From Candidatus Cloacimonadota bacterium (GTDB lineage: Bacteria; Cloacimonadota; Cloacimonadia; Cloacimonadales; TCS61), in NCBI GenBank assembly GCA_021108315.1, contig JAIORE010000241.1, positions 1 through 32,414 on the forward strand: a stretch of DNA of 32,414 bases. Reading direction: 5' to 3'. The notes beneath the pieces are model-generated. The model made no database searches, was not told the origin of the DNA, and was given only the letters and a program-made list of their open reading frames with translations. Position numbers and translations under genes: made by a program. Numbering within the stretch: the first letter of the stretch is position 1; the number at the start of each line of letters is the position of its first letter. Of the stretch, positions 23,605-30,313 are shown in pieces.

Positions 23605-25518
23605 TTATTTCATTAATATCATCTTTTTCGAATCAATTGTTTTATCATTCACTTTCAGTTTATAAAAATAAATTCCTGAAGACACCGGTTGACTATTCTG
23701 ATCTTTTCCATTCCAAACAATTGAAGATTGTCCTTCGACAAGCTCAGGATGAATATTAAAAGTACGGATTATCTGACCTTTCAAATTATAGATTCCTATC
23801 TTTGCGCTCTTAGTGTCATTTACAGTTAGATCAAAATAAATTGTGGTAGAAGGATTGAAGGGATTGGGATAGTTTTGTATGAGTTTATTAATATTAGTTT
23901 GCTGTAGTGAATAGTAATCATCAACAGGAGTATTCTCATTTATCCACTCAATGGCTGCTTCAACAACATCATCAGTTCCATTAACTACACCCTCCTGAGT
24001 TAGCCATACCTCTTCATCAACACTCACGCTTGTATGAGCCAGATAGCTATGATCGGAAATCAGGTAGGCTGTTCCATAAGCTTTTTGAAAAAACCAGTTT
24101 GCGTTTCCAAGATCAGGAAAATCCGATATTGTAAAGGCACCATTCGAAGGTTTACCAAAAGTCTTGGTGTTTTCATGAAATTGTAACCGCAATGCCTGAA
24201 CATCTCCTGCGCTTATTGTGCCCGGACCAATTAACATCGCAATAGGTTTATCATAATAATTATTGGGATCTCCATATATTCTTAAATGACTTGGCGTAGC
24301 CCATGTAGAAGGAATCATACCGAAATGATTATTTGGATCAGAACGCTCATCATATGCAATTGTCCAAATATTGGTGTTAAACAACAATCCATAACTATCC
24401 TGTGAAGGGGTAACCTGACCTCCACCATTAAACCTGTAATCCAGTATAAGCCCAGTGGTTTCATAATTAAACATAAGCGAGTAAACAGCCTCATAAAATT
24501 CTGCTCCTAAATTGGGTTGGATGTTGGGATCCCAGGCTGTTACATAGATATAGCCTATTTGTGTATTCTCGATAATACCCCAGCTGACAAAATCATACTG
24601 ATAAATATTCGGCCATTCCACCCCCGGCACTTCCAATTGTTCATTAGCGAATACATAGCCGGTTTGGTTCTGTAAAAGAGAGGTTGGAAGATATAAAGTA
24701 TCTCCTGTATCATATTTAACAAAATCAATTGTTTCGAATAAATGCCAGTTTAGACCTGCGCTCATCAGAATACAATGCGTAATAGAGTAATCGTTACTTC
24801 CCCACAACCATTCAATTTGTAATGGAAGTTCCGCTTCAAGAAGATTCTTATACAAATCTTTCCATAAAACACCATCATATCCCAAAACTATATCACCTGC
24901 TTCAAGACCCAAAACTTGGTTTGGTAATGCTTCAAAAACCAGTAATGTGCTATCAGGAAGCGGTGTTAAACATGCTCCAAACCTTTGATCCGGTTTCCAC
25001 ACCCCAATAACAAAAATGGGAATTCCAGGATCAAGTGTAGTGTACCAGTTTACTGGCTTGTTCACGATCCAGGTGTGGTTGTCTTTCAATGCAAAAGCAA
25101 AATGATTCATAATAGCGGTAAACCTGCCTTTACTTACTCCATTTGCTATTTCCGGTCTATATAGGTCTCTTAACGAATCAATGTTAACTTCAAGGTTCTG
25201 AAATGCTCCAAACCACATATCTATCTCATCCCAGGCTGTGTCGAATATAGTCAGCTTTTCATCCGTCGGCAAACCAGGTCCCCAAACTGAATCAATAATT
25301 GCAGCCCAATCTTCTCTTGAGTATTGACCAGGCTTTTTAGTTATGTTATTCGATTGAATATTTGATTGAAATGTATTTTCATTTATTATATCTAACAATT
25401 GTTGATCTTTGTCCAGATTTGGAGACTTGGAAAATACCAATCCATTTGAATAAAAAATAATTACCCAAAAAATAAAAATTACAGATATTTGCTTAGAAAA
25501 TAGTGATTTCATTTTCAT
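23605..25518 (-). CDS. Exported S41-family serine peptidase with type IX-like tail
   Basis: A 637-residue protein. A signal sequence lies at about 8-31. Residues 65-300 hold the N-terminal helical part with KDNHTW at 145-150, a conserved region of S41B enzymes, and a PDZ-like segment near 195-225. The catalytic core includes IGYIYVTAW (321), GLILDYRFNGGGQVTPS (356-372) and the nucleophile region IGPGTISAGDVQALRL with Ser436. The tail runs from NYPNPFNPSTTIYF at 549 to KKMILMK. Its loop reads FNIHPELVEGQSSIVW and carries the PELVEG-coding repeat at 23732-23748. Two adjacent start ATGs (25518 and 25512) are possible; AAGGA precedes the first. Confidence 0.87.
   Translation of the reverse strand: MKMKSLFSKQISVIFIFWVIIFYSNGLVFSKSPNLDKDQQLLDIINENTFQSNIQSNNITKKPGQYSREDWAAIIDSVWGPGLPTDEKLTIFDTAWDEIDMWFGAFQNLEVNIDSLRDLYRPEIANGVSKGRFTAIMNHFAFALKDNHTWIVNKPVNWYTTLDPGIPIFVIGVWKPDQRFGACLTPLPDSTLLVFEALPNQVLGLEAGDIVLGYDGVLWKDLYKNLLEAELPLQIEWLWGSNDYSITHCILMSAGLNWHLFETIDFVKYDTGDTLYLPTSLLQNQTGYVFANEQLEVPGVEWPNIYQYDFVSWGIIENTQIGYIYVTAWDPNIQPNLGAEFYEAVYSLMFNYETTGLILDYRFNGGGQVTPSQDSYGLLFNTNIWTIAYDERSDPNNHFGMIPSTWATPSHLRIYGDPNNYYDKPIAMLIGPGTISAGDVQALRLQFHENTKTFGKPSNGAFTISDFPDLGNANWFFQKAYGTAYLISDHSYLAHTSVSVDEEVWLTQEGVVNGTDDVVEAAIEWINENTPVDDYYSLQQTNINKLIQNYPNPFNPSTTIYFDLTVNDTKSAKIGIYNLKGQIIRTFNIHPELVEGQSSIVWNGKDQNSQPVSSGIYFYKLKVNDKTIDSKKMILMK
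23732..23748. repeat. PELVEG-coding 17-base repeat unit
   Basis: CCTTCGACAAGCTCAGG, read on the minus strand as PELVEG. From memory this word is common as a dispersed unit in environmental bacterial genomes; that needs a search. Its flanks (AATATTCA and CAATCTTCAAT on the coding strand) match the loop of the gene at 20297-21763, as if the unit replaced the middle of that loop. Confidence 0.65.
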
Positions 25519-25527
25519 CGTAGTTCC

Positions 25528-26685
25528 TTATTTAATTAACATCATTTTCTTCGACGCCAATATTTTTCCATTTTGTTTCAGAACGCTGTAATAGATTCCG
25601 GATGATATTGGTTGATTGGAGTTATCGGTTCCGTTCCAGGTAAAGGAATACTCATTTCCCCCTCGTCCTTCGATGACACTTCCGCCTACGTTTGAAACTC
25701 CGTCGTGACTGGCAGAATGACACAAGCTCAGGGAAAATTCTTTAACTTTCTGGCCTTTTTGATTAAAAATTGAAAGTTTCGTGTCTTCATTGATATCCGC
25801 TGTTAAATTATATGAAATTGTAGTAGTTGGGTTGAAAGGATTGGGATAATTGATAAGATTTAATTTATTATCGATAATTTTCATTTCCGTTGTATTTACT
25901 ATCAGATTGATTAAAGATATTGAATTCGAATTATAGTTGGTTACTCCCATGATAGTTGTCTCTGGGTAAAATTCTAAACCAGATGGCCCATTATGATTAG
26001 TAGAAATAATATCTGGAGTATTTAGAAAATCCTGATCGAATTTGTAAATTGCTCCTTCTGACCATGAAGAGATATAGAAATTTCCATCAGTATCTCGAGT
26101 AATAGCATCAAGTGAACCTATATTTGGAAAGACAATTTCGGAAACTTCACCTGTTTGAATATCTACAGCACGAACAGGAGAATTATCTTCCAAACAACAT
26201 AAAATGAGCCTTGAATAATTTGGATCAAACATAATGCCAACCGGATTAGTCAATCCGCTTGAAACCAGGGTATCAACTTCTGAAGTAAACGGATTTATTT
26301 TGTATATCTTATCAACACTCCAATCCGAAGCATAATAGATTCCATTCTCATCGCAGGTAATATGTCCTAAACGTGAAGCTCCCGGAACTAGATAAGAAAA
26401 AATAACTTCCGCTGTATTAATATCTACTTTTTTTATATAATTATTTGTACAAACGATTAGTGTATCACTTGATATCATCATTCCATGACTATGTGTTAAT
26501 CCGCTAATAAATGTCGTTTGGTTATTATTAGAATCTAAACAGACTATCGAACCACTTACCCAATTTGAAATGTAATGTGACTGGCTGGCAGAATGATACA
26601 TTATGTCTTCCGGTCCATTTAATAAATTTTGAGCTATACAATTCAAATTAATAAAATAAATAATTACAAAAATAATATTCTTCAT
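25528..26685 (-). CDS. Exported NHL/SMP-30-like beta-propeller with type IX-like tail
   Basis: A 385-residue protein: signal peptide (1-18), then a six-bladed NHL/SMP-30-type propeller (HITCDENGIYYASDWSVDKIYKI and AITRDTDGNFYISSWSEGAIYKF mark blades) to about residue 265. The tail runs from NYPNPFNPTTTISY near 282 to KKMMLIK. It is a paralogue of the gene at 6393-7496. The tail loop is the longest in the window: about 31 residues starting SLSLCHSASHDG, encoded by a PELVEG-type repeat split by a 49-base insert. AAAGGA precedes ATG 26685. The gene starts about 16 bases after an attC-like site, so it may be the cargo next to a cassette boundary. Confidence 0.85.
   Translation of the reverse strand: MKNIIFVIIYFINLNCIAQNLLNGPEDIMYHSASQSHYISNWVSGSIVCLDSNNNQTTFISGLTHSHGMMISSDTLIVCTNNYIKKVDINTAEVIFSYLVPGASRLGHITCDENGIYYASDWSVDKIYKINPFTSEVDTLVSSGLTNPVGIMFDPNYSRLILCCLEDNSPVRAVDIQTGEVSEIVFPNIGSLDAITRDTDGNFYISSWSEGAIYKFDQDFLNTPDIISTNHNGPSGLEFYPETTIMGVTNYNSNSISLINLIVNTTEMKIIDNKLNLINYPNPFNPTTTISYNLTADINEDTKLSIFNQKGQKVKEFSLSLCHSASHDGVSNVGGSVIEGRGGNEYSFTWNGTDNSNQPISSGIYYSVLKQNGKILASKKMMLIK
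25667..25732. repeat. PELVEG-type repeat split by a 49-base insert
   Basis: CCTTCGA (25667-25673) and CAAGCTCAGG (25723-25732) are the two parts of the 17-base unit seen at 23732-23748. Between them lie 49 bases. ATGACAC occurs at both ends of the split (25673-25679 and 25717-25723). The upstream part is read in a different frame from the PELVEG reading, and the insert restores it. Confidence 0.75.
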
Positions 26686-26701
26686 ATTTTGCTTCCTTTA
26701 T

Positions 26702-26756
26702 TGCCACTAACGTATGAAGCACACCATGCTTTAACGTGAGTGCTTTTGTTAGCAGC
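26702..26756 (-). other. attC-like recombination site
   Basis: Read on the minus strand it starts TGCTAACAAAAGCAC, ends GTGCTTCATACGTTAGTG, and has the layout of an integron attC site: TGCTAAC (complement of 26748-26754) against GTTAGTG (complement of 26705-26711), with inner arms AAGCAC and GTGCTT. The next gene starts 17 bases on. No integrase is in view. Confidence 0.6.
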
Positions 26757-26762
26757 TATTTT

Positions 26763-26862
26763 TCATTTTATTAACATCCTTTTCTTTGATTCTACTGTTT
26801 TGTAACTTTGTTTTAAAACACAATAATAAATCCCTGATGAAACGTCTGGTCAGTTTGTTCAC
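26763..26862 (-). pseudogene. Orphan type IX-like tail fragment
   Basis: Reads VSSGIYYCVLKQSYKTVESK then KRMLIK and TGA (26763-26765), the last strand block of the sorting tail. Upstream of 26843 the frame meets a stop, and only a decayed TNxPD remains before the hairpin at 26863-26885. No protein is attached. It lies inside the cassette-like patch. Confidence 0.75.
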
Positions 26863-26885
26863 GACGGAATCCTGCTAATTCCGTC
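26863..26885. repeat. Hairpin, 8-base stem and 7-base loop
   Basis: GACGGAAT (26863-26870) pairs with ATTCCGTC (26878-26885). It sits where other tails carry their loop repeat, just before the orphan tail fragment at 26763-26862, so it is probably another unit that entered a tail loop. Confidence 0.6.
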
Positions 26886-27047
26886 ACACAGGCCAAACAT
26901 TATACCCAACGGTAGTTTCACTTGCCGGACGGGTTGGCTCCAGGCCATCTTATACCCAGAACCAAATTTAGCAAAACGCTGCGTACCATCCGGTTGATTA
27001 GCCCGGTCAAGAGCAAACAAGGTTGTGCGGCAACTTATACCCACCAC
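26886..27047. repeat. Non-coding stretch with three copies of TTATACCCA
   Basis: The 360-base gap 26686-27047 holds the attC-like site, the orphan tail and this segment. TTATACCCA occurs at 26900-26908, 26950-26958 and 27035-27043, each after a GGC(C)A word, giving imperfect repeats of about 16 bases. GTTGCCGCACAAC (complement of 27022-27034) resembles one end of the attC-like site at 28062-28136, so this may be the remains of a cassette boundary. A 62-codon frame crosses it but shows no protein features. Confidence 0.4.
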
Positions 27048-28037
27048 CTAGCCAAATGCTTTCAAATATTGTTCCAAATTTTTGGTTCGGCGCTCCACAT
27101 ATTCTAATGGCGATGGATCAATTCGCGCAACATAGTTGATAAACATCACGAGTCTTGCAGCCATTAACGTCTCAATTGTTCTTTCTCCATCTACAGGCCA
27201 CATTCTGATACTATTGTATCCTTCCTGAAACGCCCTTCTCCACTCCTTATAGCCATCTCGCTCACGACCATACATTAAGGTAACCGCAATATCTTGCACC
27301 GGATATCCTAGATTTATATCTTCAAAGTCTATCACTATCAGTTCGCCCCTATACAAATGTACATTCCAGAAATGCAAATCCCCATGAATAAGAATTTGTT
27401 TATCTTTATTTGAGAACAATCCTGCAAACACATCATTTGCTCTCTCAATCACTTTGTCTATGACTTCAATACGCTCAGGCGGAAACAGATGCACATATTC
27501 TGGTGTATTGTACACAACCGGCTCATCTGGATAGTAAAACACCTTGTCCCACTTTTTCGGTTGAATATCAGACGGAAGTGGTTTCAAACTGGTTGCATTA
27601 GTATGTAATTTTGCCAACGTCTGACCAAATTTGTAATAATTTTCTGCACTAAGATTATTCTCTAACGGCTTCCCCTGCACCCATTTGAACAAAACACATC
27701 GACGATCTTTTGGGACTCCAGGCACACTAATTATGCTTATGTATTCGTCATCTGCCCGTTTTACAGGCTCTACTACTTTCAAAGTTGTGTCTTGCTTTAA
27801 CGCATCAAGCCAGAACATTTCTGCTTTATTTTCTTTTAGCGTTGTTTCTTCTTCCGAATAAATCCTCAACACGTACTTCTCGCCATTTTCCTCCCAGACC
27901 TGAAACATTGTATTCGTTGCTATCGTTAAAAATTTGACTTTCTCTACACTCAATTCATATTGCTCAAGCGCTTTGAACACAACTTGACGTAGCCGCCTTA
28001 TCTTCCCCTGTTTTGTAAGCTCATTGTAAGATTTCAT
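27048..28037 (-). CDS. Aminoglycoside-phosphotransferase-fold kinase (cassette-borne?)
   Basis: A 329-residue cytoplasmic protein of the APH/choline-kinase fold. ATP-site strand YVLRIYSEEE (55-64, Arg in place of the usual Lys), Glu near 73, then the catalytic loop HGDLHFWNV (His218, Asp220, Asn225) and the metal motif IDFEDINLGYPVQDIA with Asp237. The substrate is unknown: this fold includes antibiotic kinases, homoserine and choline kinases, and many unassigned enzymes. It is about 35% identical by eye to the next gene at 28157-29134 (shared opening LT.(Q/R)GKIxRxRxV). AAAGGA precedes ATG 28037. It lies between attC-like sites at 28062-28136 and 26702-26756, the geometry of a gene cassette. 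Confidence 0.8.
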   Translation of the reverse strand: MKSYNELTKQGKIRRLRQVVFKALEQYELSVEKVKFLTIATNTMFQVWEENGEKYVLRIYSEEETTLKENKAEMFWLDALKQDTTLKVVEPVKRADDEYISIISVPGVPKDRRCVLFKWVQGKPLENNLSAENYYKFGQTLAKLHTNATSLKPLPSDIQPKKWDKVFYYPDEPVVYNTPEYVHLFPPERIEVIDKVIERANDVFAGLFSNKDKQILIHGDLHFWNVHLYRGELIVIDFEDINLGYPVQDIAVTLMYGRERDGYKEWRRAFQEGYNSIRMWPVDGERTIETLMAARLVMFINYVARIDPSPLEYVERRTKNLEQYLKAFG

Positions 28038-28061
28038 TTTTAGCGTCCTTTAGCGATTTGT

Positions 28062-28136
28062 CGCACAACGTTGAAGCTCACTGGATTTCACGGAGCGTAG
28101 CGGAGTTAAATTCCAGTGCAGCACCTTGTTCGGCAA
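28062..28136 (-). other. attC-like recombination site between two kinase genes
   Basis: On the minus strand it runs from GCCGAACAAGGTGCTGCACTGG to CCAGTGAGCTTCAACGTTGTGC. End boxes are GCCGAAC (complement of 28128-28134) and GTTGTGC (28063-28069). The inner arms ACTGGA and TCCAGT pair, with CTCCG/CGGAG deeper, and unpaired extra bases as in attC sites. It starts 20 bases after the stop of one kinase gene and ends 25 bases before the start of the next. That is the position expected for a cassette attC. Confidence 0.72.
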
Positions 28137-28156
28137 TTGTTATTCTCGAATTTGGT

Positions 28157-29134
28157 TCAACTCGCTTTCCCATTCAGTAAGATTTCAAGCATCGACTCAT
28201 ATTGCGGCAAAAACTTTGAAGGGTCCAAATCGAAATTCAGAACGTAGTTGGCGAACATTAGTACACGAGCAATCACAAAGTGATCAAGTTGCCGATCAGA
28301 CTCGAGAGGCCAACTCAGAACTTTCCGGTATCCTTCCTGAAATGCGCAGAGCAGGTCTGGATAATCACTCCGGGAGCAGACATGGAACATTGCAGTTCCA
28401 ATATCTTGTTGAGGGAATCCCCAAGTGATGTCCTCGAAGTCATACATGGAGAGCTTCCCACGTTGCACTTTGAGGTTGCAGGGATGGAGATCGTTATGAA
28501 TGACTCTTGGCTGGCCAGATTTCCAGACCTCCGTTATGGCCCTTTGGGCAACTCGGGCTCCTTGGCAAAAGAGATCTTGGCGCTGCCGGGGGAGCAGTTT
28601 GCGATCCTGTTTGGTGAGAACGGTCTCTTTGTCCCAATAGAAGACCTTGTTGTTTGTAAGTATTGAAAAAGTCTGTCCAGGTCTAAAGGAAGCCGAAGCC
28701 TTATGTAGCATCGCTGCACATCTACCCAAATGGCGGTAAGCGCTTGCCGAAATGTAGCTCTTCAACGCAACACCAGGAACCCAACTACAAAGCGCAACAT
28801 GCGCTGTAGCAGGTAGCCATGTGCTTTGTAACTCGGTTATGAAATCTCCCCTGGAGTTTGCAAGCGGTATCTCTATACGCATATCAGAATGGCTCGAAAC
28901 GTAGTCCAAAAAGCAAAGCTCAGATGCCATCTGCGCAAGTGTATGTTCTGCTGGATTATGGAATTTCGCTGCGTAAGAACCAGCCCCGGTATGCACACGA
29001 AAAACAGGTTTTGACGTGTTCGAAATGAATCGTATCGCTTGAACCTTTATGGGATATTCTACAAGTGCTTGGGTAAGCACTCTGCGATACCGCTGGATCT
29101 TACCGCGTTCAGTGAGAGAATTGAAATTTGTCAT
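28157..29134 (-). CDS. Aminoglycoside-phosphotransferase-fold kinase, G+C-richer
   Basis: A 325-residue protein starting at ATG 29134 (MTNFNSLTERGKIQ) with AAGGAAG before it; the frame runs on upstream but that part is not family-like. APH fold: Lys57 in SYAAKFHNP, Glu72, catalytic loop HNDLHPCNL (His213, Asp215, Asn220; the usual Gly is Asn), and YDFEDITWGFPQQDIG with Asp232. It is related to the neighbour at 27048-28037. Base use is clearly richer in G+C than the rest of the window, which points to recent arrival. An attC-like site follows its stop after 20 bases. Substrate is unknown, so I do not call it a resistance gene. Confidence 0.8.
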   Translation of the reverse strand: MTNFNSLTERGKIQRYRRVLTQALVEYPIKVQAIRFISNTSKPVFRVHTGAGSYAAKFHNPAEHTLAQMASELCFLDYVSSHSDMRIEIPLANSRGDFITELQSTWLPATAHVALCSWVPGVALKSYISASAYRHLGRCAAMLHKASASFRPGQTFSILTNNKVFYWDKETVLTKQDRKLLPRQRQDLFCQGARVAQRAITEVWKSGQPRVIHNDLHPCNLKVQRGKLSMYDFEDITWGFPQQDIGTAMFHVCSRSDYPDLLCAFQEGYRKVLSWPLESDRQLDHFVIARVLMFANYVLNFDLDPSKFLPQYESMLEILLNGKAS

Positions 29135-29273
29135 ATTTCTTCCTTTGTTGAATATTTTTTTATACTGTAATTTTCGTAGTATTGTTCCCATTTTTTTATT
29201 TTCTCAATTAATACACTTCAGCAAAATTATTGATGAATTTTGTTAAATGTCAATTTAAATGTAATCTTATAAT

Positions 29274-30272
29274 TTAGCATTTTAAAAAAGCTAATACAGT
29301 GTTAATAATTTCTTCATTTCCATCAGTTAAGTTAGACATTATGTTAATAGTCATATTTTGGGAGGGAATATATCTAGAGCTGAATCCAACACCTGCATCA
29401 CTTCCCGAAATATAATACATAGAATCATCTAATTTCTTGTACACTCCACATCCGTATCCGTTTTTTTCATTAAATTTGTGATATGTTTCCAAAAACTGTT
29501 TTGTAAGGTTTTTAGATAGTATCTTAGAAGAGAAAAGTCTATTCCAAAATGATCGAAGATCTTCTGATGTTGTATACATGCCACCATCACCTCCACCTCT
29601 AATTGGAAGATTGTAAATATTTGTGGTGCTTCTGTCTTTTTTATATCCATTTGCAGTGTTTTCGGGAAGATCATTAAATGCATAGAATCCTGAGTTTATC
29701 ATATGTGCTGCATCAAAAATATTTTCGCAAATAAAATCACGATATGTAATCCCAGATATTTTTTCAATTATCATTCCTAAAAAAATGAATCCACCATTTG
29801 AATACAAATATTTCATATTTGTCTTATTTTTCATAGTTTTATTTTCAAATAGCGGATAGTAATCTGATGGGGTTTCCAACTGATACCATGGGACATTAAC
29901 AAAATAATTATCATAGTCGTCGATTACTTCTTCATCGTAATAGTCATAGATTCCTGATGTATGAGTTAGTAAATTCAGAATTGTTGCATTTTCGTCTATG
30001 AAGATTTTGAATTTTTTATCAATATCTTTCATTTTTGTTTTTAATGTAATCATTCCATAATCAATTAATTTACCGATTCCAAGTGCTGTGAAAATTTTAG
30101 TGCCAGATGCTATCCCAAATCTTGTATGGATAGTATTAGGTATTTTATTTTTTATATCACGATATCCGTACGCTCTATTGTAAATCTCAGTATTTTTCTT
30201 AAAAATAGAAATAACACCTGAATATTTTTTTTCTAAAGCTTCCAATTCTATACTCTTAATCAAAGTTTTCAA
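29274..30272 (-). CDS. Beta-lactamase-fold serine hydrolase (S12 type), cytoplasmic
   Basis: A 332-residue protein with a TTG start at 30270-30272, chosen because GGAG lies five bases before it; a TTG at 30293 is less likely. Class C beta-lactamase / penicillin-binding fold: nucleophile motif SGTK (Ser56, Lys59), HTSGIYDY at 104-111, second motif YSN (157-159), and a late GSDAGVGFSS strand that stands for the KTG-like block. These enzymes hydrolyse esters, peptides or lactams; the substrate is unknown. No signal peptide is visible, which is unusual for this family in an island of exported proteins. It is AT-rich like its neighbours. Confidence 0.8.
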   Translation of the reverse strand: MKTLIKSIELEALEKKYSGVISIFKKNTEIYNRAYGYRDIKNKIPNTIHTRFGIASGTKIFTALGIGKLIDYGMITLKTKMKDIDKKFKIFIDENATILNLLTHTSGIYDYYDEEVIDDYDNYFVNVPWYQLETPSDYYPLFENKTMKNKTNMKYLYSNGGFIFLGMIIEKISGITYRDFICENIFDAAHMINSGFYAFNDLPENTANGYKKDRSTTNIYNLPIRGGGDGGMYTTSEDLRSFWNRLFSSKILSKNLTKQFLETYHKFNEKNGYGCGVYKKLDDSMYYISGSDAGVGFSSRYIPSQNMTINIMSNLTDGNEEIINTVLAFLKC

Positions 30273-30313
30273 TTTTACTCCTTTAAAATTCAAATTTTTC
30301 CATATAATCTTGG

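Noticed and set aside
26579..26601. Word CTGGCAGAATGATAC as a second copy of part of the 49-base insert at 25674-25722
   Set aside because: Only about 13 of 15 bases match and it lies in a normal part of the propeller, so chance is likely.
26859..27047. A 62-codon open frame as a small gene
   Set aside because: It spans the three TTATACCCA repeats and a hairpin, has no ribosome site and no recognisable protein features.
27048..29134. Kinase pair as aminoglycoside-resistance genes
   Set aside because: Only the general APH fold is visible. That fold covers many substrates, and no drug-specific motif can be seen.
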